A stretch of DNA of 64,000 nt from Arenimonas donghaensis DSM 18148 = HO3-R19 (GTDB lineage: Bacteria > Pseudomonadota > Gammaproteobacteria > Xanthomonadales > Xanthomonadaceae). Below are positions 38,667 to 48,947 of the stretch, one piece after another. The notes beneath the pieces are model-generated. The model did no database searches. It saw only the letters and a list, made by a program, of their open reading frames with translations, and had not been told where the DNA came from. Each line of letters opens with the position of its first letter. The first letter of the stretch is position 1. Made by a program: the position numbers and the translations under genes. The stretch is taken from positions 62,001 to 126,000 of the forward strand of contig NZ_AVCJ01000050.1 in assembly GCF_000743535.1 (NCBI RefSeq), given 5' to 3'.

Positions 38667-39220
38667 ACCGCCATCAGCTCCTGTTCCTTGGCCTTGACCA
38701 CCTCATCGACGTCCTTGACGGCCTTGTCGGTGAGCTTCTGGATCTCGTCTTCGCTGCGGCGCAGGTCGTCTTCGGTGACCTGCTTTTCCTTGAGCAGCTC
38801 CTTGACCTGCTGGATCGCGTCCCGGCGCACGTTGCGGATGGCGACCTTGGCGTTTTCGCCTTCGGCGTGCACGTGCTTGGACAGCTCCTTGCGGCGCTCC
38901 TCGGTGAGCGGCGGCAGGTTGATGCGGATCACGGTGCCGGCGGTGTTCGGGGTCAGGCCGAGGTCGGAGGCCAGGATGGCCTTCTCCACGGCCGCGACCA
39001 TGCCCTTTTCCCAGGGCGTGATGGTCAGCGACCGGGCGTCGGACACCGACACGCTGGCCACCTGGGTCAGCGGCATGTCCGAGCCGTAGTAGTTCACCTT
39101 CAGGTGGTCGACCAGGGCGGTCGTGGCGCGGCCAGTGCGCAGTTTGGTCAGGTCGTGGCGGAAGGCCTCGACGGACTTGTTCATGCGGGTCTGGGCGTCT
39201 TTCTTGATTTCTTCGAGCAT
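38663..39220 (-). CDS. frr: Ribosome recycling factor
   Basis: 185 aa, identical in length to E. coli RRF. Splits the post-termination ribosome with EF-G. The whole family pattern is present: an N-terminal [13 protein letters not shown] helix, [16 protein letters not shown], and the C-terminal [26 protein letters not shown] coiled helix. A TATAAT box lies about 43 nt upstream of the ATG, so frr may start the leftward lipid run independently of pyrH. Confidence 0.97.
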   Translation of the reverse strand: MLEEIKKDAQTRMNKSVEAFRHDLTKLRTGRATTALVDHLKVNYYGSDMPLTQVASVSVSDARSLTITPWEKGMVAAVEKAILASDLGLTPNTAGTVIRINLPPLTEERRKELSKHVHAEGENAKVAIRNVRRDAIQQVKELLKEKQVTEDDLRRSEDEIQKLTDKAVKDVDEVVKAKEQELMAV

Positions 39221-39262
39221 CGCTGGCTCCGCGGACGGGTCGGATTCTGGGGCAAGCCCGGG

Positions 39263-39268
39263 ATTATA
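39263..39268 (-). promoter_or_regulatory. -10-like box TATAAT upstream of frr
   Basis: A perfect TATAAT on the minus strand within the 82-nt pyrH-frr gap. No convincing -35 hexamer is seen at 16-18 nt. The same TATAATC context occurs before rsfS. It would drive frr-uppS-cdsA and the genes beyond. Confidence 0.4.
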
Positions 39269-39302
39269 GGCGCTAAACCCGGGGGCAGGCGCCTGCGGGC
39301 GC

Positions 39303-40028
39303 TCAGCCGGCGTCGACCAGGGTTCCCAGCGGCTCGCCGCGCAGGATGCGCATCAGGGCACCGGGCTGCATCATGTCGTAGATGCGCACGGGCACCTTGT
39401 TGTCGCGGCACAGTGCGAAGGCGGCGGTGTCCATCACCTGCAGGTTGCGGGCGATCACCTCGTCGTAGCTCAGGTGTTCGAAGCGCTTGGCGCCGGGGTT
39501 CTTCTTCGGGTCGGCGTCGTAGATGCCATCGACCTTGGTGGCCTTGAGCAGCAGGTCGGCGCCGATCTCGCTGGCGCGCAGGCCGGCGGCGGAATCGGTG
39601 GTGAAGAACGGGTTGCCGGTGCCGGCGGCGAACAGGGCGATGCGGCCCTTTTCCATGTGCCGGATCGCGCGGCGACGGATGTAGTCCTCGCAGACCTCGT
39701 TGATCTTGATCGCGCTCATCACGCGGGCGAAACCGCCTTCCTTCTCCAGCGCATCGGCCATGGCCAGGGCGTTGATGACGGTGGCCAGCATGCCCATGTG
39801 GTCGCCGGTGACCCTGTCCATGCCGGCTTCGGCCAGTCCGGCGCCGCGGAAGATGTTGCCGCCGCCGATGACCAGGCCAATCTCGGCGCCGGCCCGCTGG
39901 GCCTCGACGATGTCCTTGGCCATGGCCTGGATGACCTTGGGATCGATGCCGTAGTCCTCGTTGCCCATCAGGGCTTCACCGGAGAGTTTGAGCAGGATGC
40001 GGCGGTACTTCAGGGGCTGGGCGCTCAT
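39303..40028 (-). CDS. pyrH: UMP kinase
   Basis: 241 aa (E. coli 241). Phosphorylates UMP to UDP. Amino-acid-kinase fold start [15 protein letters not shown], then [31 protein letters not shown] and the [13 protein letters not shown] segment. A GGAGAG site precedes the ATG by about 6 nt. Unlike E. coli, it is separated from tsf by an EF-hand gene bounded by terminators, so pyrH must have its own promoter in the 67-nt stretch after that terminator. Confidence 0.97.
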   Translation of the reverse strand: MSAQPLKYRRILLKLSGEALMGNEDYGIDPKVIQAMAKDIVEAQRAGAEIGLVIGGGNIFRGAGLAEAGMDRVTGDHMGMLATVINALAMADALEKEGGFARVMSAIKINEVCEDYIRRRAIRHMEKGRIALFAAGTGNPFFTTDSAAGLRASEIGADLLLKATKVDGIYDADPKKNPGAKRFEHLSYDEVIARNLQVMDTAAFALCRDNKVPVRIYDMMQPGALMRILRGEPLGTLVDAG

Positions 40029-40095
40029 GGAACTCTCCGGTGGCAGGGCAAACGGCGAAATTCTAGCCGATCGCGGGGTCCCAACGGCTGTTCCG

Positions 40096-40134
40096 GGAAA
40101 AAATTCGGCGGAGCGGCGACGCCGCCGCTCCGCC
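40096..40134 (-). terminator. Rho-independent terminator after the EF-hand gene
   Basis: A perfect 12-bp stem (GGCGGAGCGGCG and its complement) with a 4-nt loop. On the minus strand it is followed by GAATTTTTT. It ends the EF-hand transcript about 43 nt after the stop codon and separates it from pyrH. Confidence 0.92.
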
Positions 40135-40176
40135 AGGTTGCCCGGACCCCGGAGGGCCGGGCCACCATTCGGTGCC

Positions 40177-40488
40177 TTACTTCCAGTTCGCCAATTCGGC
40201 GTCGGTGACGTAGCCGTCGCGGTTGCGATCGACCAGCGACCACTCGAAGTGCAGGGCGTGGTCGTCGGGAACCTCGCTGCGGTCCAGGCGCTGGTCGCCA
40301 TTGGCGTCCAGGTCGGCCACCTTCACGGCGTACTCGTCGGCATTGGGCAGGGGCGGCTGCACGGAGGTGACGGTCACCGGGCCGGTGCTGGCCTCGAACT
40401 GCGCCTGCGGACCGGATTCGACGTTCTGGGCCAGGGCCGGGCCGGCAATCAGCAGGGCCAGGCAGGCCAGGGGGGCTCGGGTGCTCAT
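40177..40488 (-). CDS. Secreted EF-hand calcium-binding protein
   Basis: 103 aa. A signal peptide (to about GPALA-QN) is followed by two EF-hand loops: [12 protein letters not shown] at 61-72 and [12 protein letters not shown] at 87-98, both with Asp/Asn/Glu at the calcium positions. It is probably periplasmic or secreted. ATG with GGGAG about 8 nt upstream. It is flanked on both sides by strong terminators, so it is a single-gene unit set into the tsf-pyrH junction. The function is unknown beyond likely calcium binding. Confidence 0.85.
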   Translation of the reverse strand: MSTRAPLACLALLIAGPALAQNVESGPQAQFEASTGPVTVTSVQPPLPNADEYAVKVADLDANGDQRLDRSEVPDDHALHFEWSLVDRNRDGYVTDAELANWK

Positions 40489-40570
40489 CAACGTACTCCC
40501 TTGGGTTGGGGTGGTGCGGGGGAGACTTGCAAGCCTTGGCCAAACCCTCGATGAATCCGGAAATCATCGT

Positions 40571-40608
40571 TCAGAAAGCAGAAGGGCCGCGGTTCGCACC
40601 GCGGCCCT
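40571..40608 (-). terminator. Terminator after tsf
   Basis: A perfect 11-bp stem AGGGCCGCGGT/ACCGCGGCCCT with loop TCGC on the plus strand. On the minus strand the stem is followed by TCTGCTTTCTGA, only moderately T-rich. It closes the rpsB-tsf transcript about 25 nt after the tsf stop. Confidence 0.75.
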
Positions 40609-40632
40609 CCAGGTAACGCCCGTGGCGATGGA

Positions 40633-41511
40633 TCAGGCCAGGCCGGCCTGCTTCATCACTTCGGCGGCGTAATCCTCGACCACCTTCTCGATGCCCTCGC
40701 CAACGGCCAGGCGCTGGAACTGCACCACGTCGGCGCCGGCGGCCTTGAGCGCCTGCTCGACGCTCTGGTCGGTGTTGAGCACGTACGGCTGGCCGTAGAG
40801 CGTGACTTCGTTGACGATCTTGGCGACCTTGCCGCTCATGATCTTCTCGAGGATCTCGGCCGGCTTGGACTTGTCCTTGTCGGACATCTTGGCCATTTCG
40901 ATTTCCTTTTCCTTCGCCACGAAGTCGGCCGGCACGTCGGCGGCCTTGTTGTAGGGCGGGTTCATCGCAGCCACGTGCATGGCGATGCCGCGGGCCAGGT
41001 CGGCGTCGCCGCCCTTGAGCTCGACCAGCACGCCGATGCGGCCGCCGTGGATGTAGGCGGCGACGTGGTTGCTGCTGTCGATCTTGGCCAGGCGGCGCAC
41101 CTGGACGTTTTCGCCGACCTTGGCGATGACGGCGGCGCGGGCCTCTTCGACGGTATCGCCGGCGGCGACCTTGGCCGACTTCAGGGCTTCGGCGTCGGCG
41201 GCGCCGGAAGCCAGCGCGGCCTGGGCGACGGCGTCGGCGAAGGCGACGAAGTTGTCGTCCTTGGCCACGAAGTCGGTTTCCGAGTTGATCTCGACCAGCA
41301 CGGCCTTGCCGCCGTCCTGGGCCGCGACGATGCGGCCTTCGGCAGCCACGCGGCCGGCCTTCTTGTCGGCCTTGGCCAGGCCGGACTTGCGCAGGGCCTC
41401 GGCCGCGGCGTCGATGTCACCGGCGGACTCGGACAGGGCCTTCTTGCATTCCATCATGCCGGCGCCGGTGCGCTCGCGCAGTTCCTTGACCAGGGAAGCA
41501 GTAATTTCCAT
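40633..41511 (-). CDS. tsf: Elongation factor Ts
   Basis: 292 aa (E. coli 283). GDP exchange factor for EF-Tu. The family start [22 protein letters not shown] and the [17 protein letters not shown] segment are clear, and the C-terminal part ends with an [16 protein letters not shown] helix. GGAGA about 10 nt before the ATG. Cotranscribed with rpsB across a 100-nt gap that holds a strong stem-loop. Confidence 0.98.
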   Translation of the reverse strand: MEITASLVKELRERTGAGMMECKKALSESAGDIDAAAEALRKSGLAKADKKAGRVAAEGRIVAAQDGGKAVLVEINSETDFVAKDDNFVAFADAVAQAALASGAADAEALKSAKVAAGDTVEEARAAVIAKVGENVQVRRLAKIDSSNHVAAYIHGGRIGVLVELKGGDADLARGIAMHVAAMNPPYNKAADVPADFVAKEKEIEMAKMSDKDKSKPAEILEKIMSGKVAKIVNEVTLYGQPYVLNTDQSVEQALKAAGADVVQFQRLAVGEGIEKVVEDYAAEVMKQAGLA

Positions 41512-41573
41512 GGGGGTCTCCAAATTCAGTGGGTGGCGCGCCGGCGGATGGCCGGCGTGCGCGAAAGGGGGGT

Positions 41574-41599
41574 GCCGCGGCGCAGGTTGGCGCCGCGGC
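41574..41599 (-). promoter_or_regulatory. Stem-loop between rpsB and tsf
   Basis: A perfect 10-bp GC stem GCCGCGGCGC/GCGCCGCGGC with a 6-nt loop in the intercistronic gap, about 12 nt after the rpsB stop. On the minus strand it is followed by ACCCCCC and TTT, not a strong T-tract. It could be a weak attenuator or an RNA-stabilising hairpin that sets the S2 to EF-Ts ratio. Confidence 0.5.
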
Positions 41600-41611
41600 G
41601 TGACGCCGTTG

Positions 41612-42418
<807 letters not shown>

Positions 42419-42618
42419 GGTGTTTCCTTTGAAGACAGGGAGCCGGCCGCACGCTGGCGGCGTCGAAGCTCCGGGGTTGGGCCTCCGCCAGGCTGCCGCC
42501 TCGAACCCAGGACCGTGGTCCTTGGGCACCCCGGGGCGGGGGATGGCCTGGCGTGTGTATTCACCGGTGACGCCCGGCGTGGGCGGCCCTGAAGACCCCT
42601 TGGAGGGGTTTTCCGAGC
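42419..42618 (-). promoter_or_regulatory. Long structured 5' leader of rpsB-tsf
   Basis: About 200 nt separate the likely start of transcription from the rpsB ATG, far more than other gaps here. It carries a short CCCCT/AGGGG stem near its 5' end and several GC-rich inverted segments. In gammaproteobacteria S2 is known to repress its own operon through a structured rpsB leader. I infer the same here; I cannot fold the RNA or match the known model by eye. Confidence 0.45.
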
Positions 42619-42624
42619 CCCGGG

Positions 42625-42654
42625 AGTATAGCCGGCTGGTCCAATCGGCCGCAA
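42625..42654 (-). promoter_or_regulatory. rpsB-tsf promoter
   Basis: On the minus strand, TTGCGG (-35) and TATACT (-10) are 18 nt apart. This is the best promoter match in the map-rpsB divergent region and leaves a leader of about 200 nt to rpsB. Confidence 0.55.
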
Positions 42655-42660
42655 CTGGGC

Positions 42661-42666
42661 GATAAT
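42661..42666 (+). promoter_or_regulatory. -10-like GATAAT box abutting the map start
   Basis: GATAAT ends 7 nt before the map ATG, so transcription would begin at or next to the start codon. No Shine-Dalgarno is present (CGCGGCC precedes the ATG). A leaderless map mRNA is therefore possible. No good -35 is visible. Confidence 0.4.
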
Positions 42667-42673
42667 CGCGGCC

Positions 42674-43450
42674 ATGAACATCAGCCTGAAGACCCCCGAG
42701 GACATCGAGCACATGCGCGTGGCCGGCCGCCTGGCCGCCGAAGTGCTGCAGGTGGTCGCCCCCCACGTCAAGCCGGGCGTCACCACCGCCGAGCTCGACC
42801 GCATCTGCCACGACCACATCGTCGACGTGCAGGGCGCCGTGCCGGCCAACGTCGGCTACAAGGGCTTCCCGGCCACGGTCTGCACCTCGGTCAACAACGT
42901 CATCTGCCACGGCATCCCCAGCGACGCCAAGGTGCTCAAGGACGGCGACATCATCAATATCGACGTCACCGTCATCAAGGACGGCTGGCACGGCGACACC
43001 AGCCGCATGTTCTTCGTGGGCGAGCCCAGCGTGAAGGCCCGGCGCCTGGTCGAGGTCACCCGCGAGGCCATGTTCCGCGGCATCCGCGCCGTCAAGCCCG
43101 GTGCGACCCTGGGCGACGTCGGCCACGCGATCCAGAAGTACGCCGAAGGCGAACGCTTCTCGGTGGTGCGCGAGTACTGCGGCCACGGCATCGGCCGCGT
43201 CTACCACGACGACCCGCAGGTGCTGCACTACGGCCAGCCGGGCACCGGCGTGGTGCTGAAGAAGGGCATGACCTTCACCATCGAGCCGATGATCAACGAA
43301 GGCTCCCGGCACACCAAGCTGCTGGGCGATGGCTGGACCGTGGTCACCCGTGACAAGTCGCTGTCGGCCCAGTGGGAGCACACCGTGCTGGTGACCGACG
43401 ATGGCGTCGAGATCCTCACCCGCCTGCCCGGCGACGACAACGACCTGTGA
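42674..43450 (+). CDS. map: Type I methionine aminopeptidase
   Basis: 258 aa (E. coli 264). Removes N-terminal Met cotranslationally. The metal site residues lie in [20 protein letters not shown], the [12 protein letters not shown] segment, FTIEPM and [11 protein letters not shown]. Divergent from rpsB, the classical location. glnD follows after 13 nt. Confidence 0.98.
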   Translation: MNISLKTPEDIEHMRVAGRLAAEVLQVVAPHVKPGVTTAELDRICHDHIVDVQGAVPANVGYKGFPATVCTSVNNVICHGIPSDAKVLKDGDIINIDVTVIKDGWHGDTSRMFFVGEPSVKARRLVEVTREAMFRGIRAVKPGATLGDVGHAIQKYAEGERFSVVREYCGHGIGRVYHDDPQVLHYGQPGTGVVLKKGMTFTIEPMINEGSRHTKLLGDGWTVVTRDKSLSAQWEHTVLVTDDGVEILTRLPGDDNDL

Positions 43451-43463
43451 CCCGGGCCGGCCG

Positions 43464-46112
43464 GTGAGCGCCGCCCCTGACATCCCCGAACTGGCGACGG
43501 CGCTGGCCGAGGCGGCCGACGATGGTGCCTGGCGCGACGCCGCCAAGGCCGGGCTGGCCGCCAGGCGCCAGTTCCTGCGCGAGCGTTTCGACGCCGGCGA
43601 GGCCATCGATCGCCTGGTCTCGCGCTGCGCCGACGCCGCAGACCTGGTGGTGCGCGCCGCCTGGCAGCGCTGCCTGGGCGACGAACCCGGCCTCGACCTG
43701 ATGGCCACCGGCGGCTACGGCCGCGGGGAGCTCTACCCGCAGTCGGACATCGACCTGCTGGTGCTGGCCGAACCCGGGCTCCAGCAGCGCCACCAGGTGG
43801 CCATCGGCCGCTTCTTCTCGCTGCTCTGGGACGCCGGCCTGGCCACCAGCCAGGCGGTGCGTTCCACCAGCCAGTGCATCGACGCCGCCCGCGACGACGT
43901 CACCGTGCTGACCTCGCTGATGGAGTGCCGTGCCCTGGCCGGCGATCCGGGCGCCCCCAAGGCCCTGGCCGCGGCGCTGGCGCCGACGGTGCTGTGGTCG
44001 CCCTCGGACTACTTCTTCGCCAAGCGCGAGGAGCAACAGGCCCGCCACGCGCGCTTCAACGACACCGCCCACAACCTCGAGCCGAGCATCAAGGAGGGGC
44101 CGGGCGGCCTGCGCGACCTGCAGACCATCACCTGGATGGGCATGCGCCTGTACGGCGTGCCCGGGCTGCGTGCCCTGGTTCCGCTGGGCCTGCTGGGCGA
44201 AGACGAATGCGCCAGCCTCGAGCGTGAATGGCGGGTGCTGGCCCGCCTGCGCTTCGGCCTGCACCTGCTGGCCGGCCGGCGCGAGGAGCGGCTGGGATTC
44301 GACTACCAGAAGAACCTGGCCGCCATGCTGGGCCTGAAGGACGAGCGCCGCGACAACCTGGCGGTCGAACAGATGATGCAGGGTTTCTTCCGCAGCGCCG
44401 CCACCGTGATGCGCATCAACGACCGGGTGCTGCAGCGCTACGAAGAGCAGCTCTCCGGCCAGGAAGCGCCGGTGCCGCTGGGCGAGGGCTACGAGCTTCG
44501 CCACGGCTACCTGGCGATGACCGAACCGGCGCGCCTGGGCCAGGGCCTGGCGCCGGTGCTCGAGCTGTTCGCGGCCTGGGACCGGCAGCCCGACGCGCGT
44601 GGCCTGCATTCGGAAACCGCGCGCGCGCTGGGGGAGTCCCTGGGCGCGATCGGGCCCTACGCCGGGCAGCCGGCGTCGCTTCGCGAGCAGTTCATGGCCT
44701 TGGTGCAGTCGCCCCACGCCGTGGCCACGCTGACGCGCATGGCGCGCCTGGGCGTGCTGGCGCGCTACCTGCCGGCGTTCGGCAAGGTGTCCGGGCGCAT
44801 GCAGTACGACCTGTTCCACGTCTACACCGTCGACCAGCACACGCTGACGGTGCTGGCGCACCTGGACGGTTTCGCGCGCAAGGCCGACGAACGTTTCGGC
44901 ATCGCCCACGAAATCTGGCCGCGCCTGCGCAAGCCGCACGTGCTGCTGCTGGCCGGCCTGTTCCACGACATCGCCAAGGGCCGCGGCGGCGACCACTCCG
45001 AACTGGGCGCCACCGATGCCCGCGAGTTCGCGGCGGCCCACGCCATGCCGCAGTCGGACGCCGACCTGCTGGCCTGGCTGGTCGAACAGCACCTGCTGAT
45101 GTCGACCACCGCCCAGCGCCAGGACATCTCCGACCCCGTGGTGGTGGCGCGCTTCGCCAACAAGGTCGCCGACCGCGAACACCTCGACTACCTGTACCTG
45201 CTGACCTGCGCCGACATCGCCGGGACCAGTCCCAAGCTGTGGAACGCCTGGAAGGACCGGCTGCTGGCCGACCTGCACGCGGCCACGCGCTTCGCCCTGC
45301 GCCGTGGCCTGGAAAACCCGGTGCACGCCACCGAGATCATGGCCGAGACCCGCGCCGCCGCCCTGTCGCGACTGCTCGGCGAAGGGCTTTCGCGCGAAGA
45401 GGTCGAGCGCATCTGGGAGGCCTACCCGGACGTCGGTTTCCTGCGCTACCGGCCCGAACAGATCGCCTGGCAGACCCATGGCATCGCCGCCTCGGGCGGC
45501 GCCGACACGCTGGTGATGGTGCGCCCGCACCTCGAGGATGGTGGCCTGGAGGTCTTCGTGCGCACGCCCGACCGTGACGGCCTGTTCGCGGCGCTGGTGG
45601 CCACCTTCGACCGCCTGGGCCTGAACGTGCTCGAGGCGCGCGTGCTCAATTCGATCGACGGCTTCGCGCTCGACAACTTCCAGCTGTTCGCGCCCCACGG
45701 CCGTGCGCCGGAACCGGCGGCGGTGGAGTCGGCGCTGAAGCTGGCGCTTCGCGATCCCGCCAGGGTGAAGCCGCCGCGCCGCGCCGCGCCGAGGCAGCTT
45801 CGCCACTTCCGGGTGCCGGTGAAGGTCGGCTTCGACGCTTCGGCCGACGGCCGTCGCACGCGCATGAGCCTGGTCTGCACCGACCAGCCGGGCCTGCTGG
45901 CATCGGTGGCCCAGGTGCTGCGAAAGTTCCGCCTGCGCGTGCACGATGCCCGCATCGCCACCTTCGGCGAGAAGGTGGAGGATTTTTTCCTGCTCACCGA
46001 TGAGGCCAACGCGCCCATCGATGACCCGGCCCTTTTGGATCAACTGCGCGAGGCCATCGTGGCCGGCGTCGACGGAGAGATGCACCATGGCAAGAAAGAA
46101 GCCCAGCACTGA
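43464..46112 (+). CDS. glnD: Protein-PII uridylyltransferase/uridylyl-removing enzyme
   Basis: 882 aa (E. coli 890), the glutamine sensor that modifies PII. The nucleotidyltransferase motif [18 protein letters not shown] is at residues 83-100. The HD uridylyl-removing domain contains [20 protein letters not shown]. Two C-terminal ACT domains follow ([20 protein letters not shown] and [17 protein letters not shown]). The GTG start gives [11 protein letters not shown]; the in-frame extension upstream lies inside map. Its last 26 nt overlap dapD. Confidence 0.96.
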   Translation: MSAAPDIPELATALAEAADDGAWRDAAKAGLAARRQFLRERFDAGEAIDRLVSRCADAADLVVRAAWQRCLGDEPGLDLMATGGYGRGELYPQSDIDLLVLAEPGLQQRHQVAIGRFFSLLWDAGLATSQAVRSTSQCIDAARDDVTVLTSLMECRALAGDPGAPKALAAALAPTVLWSPSDYFFAKREEQQARHARFNDTAHNLEPSIKEGPGGLRDLQTITWMGMRLYGVPGLRALVPLGLLGEDECASLEREWRVLARLRFGLHLLAGRREERLGFDYQKNLAAMLGLKDERRDNLAVEQMMQGFFRSAATVMRINDRVLQRYEEQLSGQEAPVPLGEGYELRHGYLAMTEPARLGQGLAPVLELFAAWDRQPDARGLHSETARALGESLGAIGPYAGQPASLREQFMALVQSPHAVATLTRMARLGVLARYLPAFGKVSGRMQYDLFHVYTVDQHTLTVLAHLDGFARKADERFGIAHEIWPRLRKPHVLLLAGLFHDIAKGRGGDHSELGATDAREFAAAHAMPQSDADLLAWLVEQHLLMSTTAQRQDISDPVVVARFANKVADREHLDYLYLLTCADIAGTSPKLWNAWKDRLLADLHAATRFALRRGLENPVHATEIMAETRAAALSRLLGEGLSREEVERIWEAYPDVGFLRYRPEQIAWQTHGIAASGGADTLVMVRPHLEDGGLEVFVRTPDRDGLFAALVATFDRLGLNVLEARVLNSIDGFALDNFQLFAPHGRAPEPAAVESALKLALRDPARVKPPRRAAPRQLRHFRVPVKVGFDASADGRRTRMSLVCTDQPGLLASVAQVLRKFRLRVHDARIATFGEKVEDFFLLTDEANAPIDDPALLDQLREAIVAGVDGEMHHGKKEAQH

Positions 46113-46935
46113 ACAGCTGCAGGCGATCATCGAAGACGCCTTCGAGCGCCGGGCCACCCTGACGGCGATGGAGATCGACGGCTCCACGCGTCCGGCGGTG
46201 GAGGAGGCGATCGAGCTGCTCGAGTCGGGCAAGGCGCGCGTGGCGGCACCGCACGGCAAGCGTTGGGAGGTGAACGAGTGGCTCAAGAAGGCCGTGCTGC
46301 TGTACTTCCGCATCAACGACATGCAGATGATGGAAGGCTTCCCGGCGCCCTACTGGGACAAGGTGCGGCTGCGCTTCGACAACTTCGACGACGCCGACTT
46401 CCACAAGCTCGGTGCCCGCGTCGTGCCCGGCGCCATCGTCCGGTCGGGCGCCCACCTTGGCAAGGACGTGGTGCTGATGCCCAGCTTCGTCAACATCGGC
46501 GCCTACGTGGGTGCCGGCACCATGGTCGATACCTGGGCCACCGTCGGCAGCTGCGCCCAGATCGGCAAGCACTGCCACATCAGCGGCGGCGCCGGTATCG
46601 GCGGCGTGCTCGAGCCGCTGCAGGCCAGCCCGACCATCATCGAGGACGGCTGCTTCATCGGTGCCCGGGCCGAGGTCGTGGAAGGCGTGATCGTCGAGAA
46701 GGGCAGCGTGATCGGCATGGGCGTGTTCCTGGGCCAGTCCACCCGCATCTACAACCGCATGACCGGCGAGGTCACCCAGGGCCGCATTCCCGCCGGAAGC
46801 GTCGTCGTCTCGGGTTCGCTGCCTTCCGCGGACGGCAAGTACTCACTCTATTGCGCGGTGATTGTCAAGCAGGTTGACGCCAAAACCCGTGCGAAAACTT
46901 CTGTCAATGAACTGCTCAGGGGCGCCGTAGAGTAG
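46087..46935 (+). CDS. dapD: Tetrahydrodipicolinate N-succinyltransferase
   Basis: 282 aa (E. coli 274). Fourth step of the succinylase lysine/diaminopimelate path, for which dapE lies three genes on. Hexapeptide repeats run from [20 protein letters not shown], with the conserved [20 protein letters not shown] and [11 protein letters not shown]. The GGAGAG site lies inside the end of glnD, so its translation is probably coupled to glnD. Confidence 0.97.
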   Translation: MARKKPSTEQLQAIIEDAFERRATLTAMEIDGSTRPAVEEAIELLESGKARVAAPHGKRWEVNEWLKKAVLLYFRINDMQMMEGFPAPYWDKVRLRFDNFDDADFHKLGARVVPGAIVRSGAHLGKDVVLMPSFVNIGAYVGAGTMVDTWATVGSCAQIGKHCHISGGAGIGGVLEPLQASPTIIEDGCFIGARAEVVEGVIVEKGSVIGMGVFLGQSTRIYNRMTGEVTQGRIPAGSVVVSGSLPSADGKYSLYCAVIVKQVDAKTRAKTSVNELLRGAVE

Positions 46936-46959
46936 GTATCCCCCAAAAAACGGGATACC
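46935..46959 (+). promoter_or_regulatory. 8-bp stem-loop just before the S9 peptidase start
   Basis: GGTATCCC and GGGATACC form a perfect stem around a 9-nt A-rich loop. It starts on the last base of the dapD TAG and ends 5 nt before the next ATG. There is no T-tract after it. It covers the place where the ribosome binding site should be, so it may lower translation of the peptidase or protect the dapD 3' end. Confidence 0.5.
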
Positions 46960-46964
46960 ACGCC

Positions 46965-48929
46965 ATGTCCAGGTTCCATCGTTCGTGCCTTTGGGCGCTG
47001 CTGGCCAGCTTGTGCCTGGCCCTTCCGGTCCAGGCCCAGGTCGACCTGTCGGGTTTCATCAAGCTCGATGCCTTCAGCGACATCCAGCTTTCCCCCACGG
47101 GCGAGTACTACGCCGCCACCGTTCCGCTGGGCGACCGCACCGGGCTGGTGGTGCTGCGCCGCGCCGACAACGAGGTGACCGCGCGCTTCGCGCTGGGCAA
47201 GGACACCCACATCAACGATTTTTACTGGGTGAACGACCAGCGCCTGCTGCTGTCCATGGCCGAGGCCTACGGCATGGACGACACGCCCAGCAGCACCGGC
47301 GAGCTGTACGGCGTGGACGCCGACGGCAAGAACATCGAACTGCTGGTGGGTTACCGCGCGGTGGGCTCCGGCCCCGGTTCGCGCATCCAGACCCGCACCC
47401 AGGAGGCGGTGTCGGCCTTCCTGCTCGACACCCTGCCGGACGAGGAACACGACGTGCTGGTGGAAGTGTGGCCCTTCCACGACGACCCCTACACCCGCGT
47501 TGAGCGCATGGACGTGCGCAACGGCAAGCGCCGCCAGGTGGCGCGCTCGCCCGTGCAGCGCGGCGAGTTCACGGTCGACCATGCCCAGGAAGTCCGGTTC
47601 GTGCGCGGCTACGTCGACGGCAACGTCAGCCAGCTGTTCCACCGCAAGCGCGCCGGCGACGAATGGGAACTGGTGAACGACGAGCGCAAGTCGGGCCGCA
47701 TCGAGGTGCCGGTCGGCTTCTCGGCCGACAACCGCACCGCCTACCTGCAGGCCGACAGCCGCAAGGGCCCCGACAGCCTGGTGGCCTTCGACACCGCCAC
47801 CGGCGAGCGCCGCGCGCTGCTGCAGCACGAGGTCGTCGACCCGGTCGCCATCCTCTACACCCTGGGCGACCGCGGCATCCCGGTGGGTGCGCAGTACCTG
47901 GCCGACAAGGTCGAGCAGCGTTTCTTCGACGCCGAATCGGCCGAAGCCAGGCTCTACCGCATGCTGCAGGCGGCCTTCCCGGGCCAGTCGGTCTACGTCA
48001 CCTCGACCACCCGCGACGGCAAGCTGGCGCTGGTGCAGGTCACCAGCGGCACCAACCCGGGCGACTTCTATCTGTTCGACGTCGCCAACCGGAAGGCCGA
48101 CTACCTGCTCAGCCGCCGCACCTGGATCGACCCCGAGCAGATGGCCGCGGTGAAGCCGGTGTCGCTCAAGGCGCGCGACGGACTGCCGCTGCACGGTTTC
48201 CTCACCCAGGCCGCGGCGGGGCAGGGCAAGCCGGCCCCGATGGTGGTGTACGTGCATGGTGGTCCGTTCGGTGTCTTCGACAGCCTGGGCTTCGACACCG
48301 ATGCCCAGATCCTGGCAAGCGCCGGTTACGCGGTGCTGCAACTCAATTACCGCGGTTCCGGCAACTACGGCCGGGGCTTCCAGGAGGCGGGTGCCCAGCA
48401 GTGGGGCAAGGCCATGCAGGACGACCTGACCGACGCCACCCGCTGGGCGATCGAGCAGGGCATCGCCGACCCCGGCCGCATCTGCATCTACGGCGCCAGC
48501 TACGGCGCCTACGCGGCGATGATGGGCGTGGCGCGCGAGCCCGACCTGTACCGCTGCGCGGCCGGCTACGTCGGCGTCTATGACCTGGACCTGATGGTGC
48601 GCGAAGACCGCAAGGACAGCCGCATGATGGCCAGCTTCACCCGCCAGTGGGTGGGCGACGCCGGAACCCTCGCCGCCGTGTCCCCGAACCGCCTGGCCGA
48701 CCGGATCAAGGCGCCGGTGTTCCTGGCCGCCGGCGGCGAGGACCGCGTGGCCCCGGTCGAGCACACCGAGATGATGGAAAAGGCGCTGCAAAAGGCCGGT
48801 GCGCCGGTGGAGTCGCTCTATTACAAGAACGAAGGCCACGGCTTCTACAAGGGAGAGCACCGCACCGAGTACTATCGACGCCTGCTGGCTTTCCTGTCGC
48901 GCCACCTGGGGGGATCGCCGGCGAAATGA
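46965..48929 (+). CDS. S9-family prolyl-oligopeptidase-like peptidase
   Basis: 654 aa, secreted to the periplasm (signal peptide to about PVQA-QVDLSG). An N-terminal beta-propeller-like half is followed by an alpha/beta-hydrolase half with HGGPFG (oxyanion region), nucleophile Ser512 in YGASYGAYAAM, Asp593 in GGEDRVAP and His625 in NEGHGFY. Likely cleaves peptides after Pro or basic/hydrophobic residues; specificity is not predictable here. It sits between dapD and the ArsC-like gene and interrupts an otherwise Asp-family cluster. Confidence 0.9.
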   Translation: MSRFHRSCLWALLASLCLALPVQAQVDLSGFIKLDAFSDIQLSPTGEYYAATVPLGDRTGLVVLRRADNEVTARFALGKDTHINDFYWVNDQRLLLSMAEAYGMDDTPSSTGELYGVDADGKNIELLVGYRAVGSGPGSRIQTRTQEAVSAFLLDTLPDEEHDVLVEVWPFHDDPYTRVERMDVRNGKRRQVARSPVQRGEFTVDHAQEVRFVRGYVDGNVSQLFHRKRAGDEWELVNDERKSGRIEVPVGFSADNRTAYLQADSRKGPDSLVAFDTATGERRALLQHEVVDPVAILYTLGDRGIPVGAQYLADKVEQRFFDAESAEARLYRMLQAAFPGQSVYVTSTTRDGKLALVQVTSGTNPGDFYLFDVANRKADYLLSRRTWIDPEQMAAVKPVSLKARDGLPLHGFLTQAAAGQGKPAPMVVYVHGGPFGVFDSLGFDTDAQILASAGYAVLQLNYRGSGNYGRGFQEAGAQQWGKAMQDDLTDATRWAIEQGIADPGRICIYGASYGAYAAMMGVAREPDLYRCAAGYVGVYDLDLMVREDRKDSRMMASFTRQWVGDAGTLAAVSPNRLADRIKAPVFLAAGGEDRVAPVEHTEMMEKALQKAGAPVESLYYKNEGHGFYKGEHRTEYYRRLLAFLSRHLGGSPAK

Positions 48930-48947
48930 CGCCCCGGAGGGCCAGCG

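Noticed and set aside
42591-42612. Terminator for rightward transcription before map (ACCCC/GGGGT then TTTT)
   Set aside because: The stem is about 5 bp, there is no rightward gene upstream of it to terminate, and it fits better as part of the rpsB leader.
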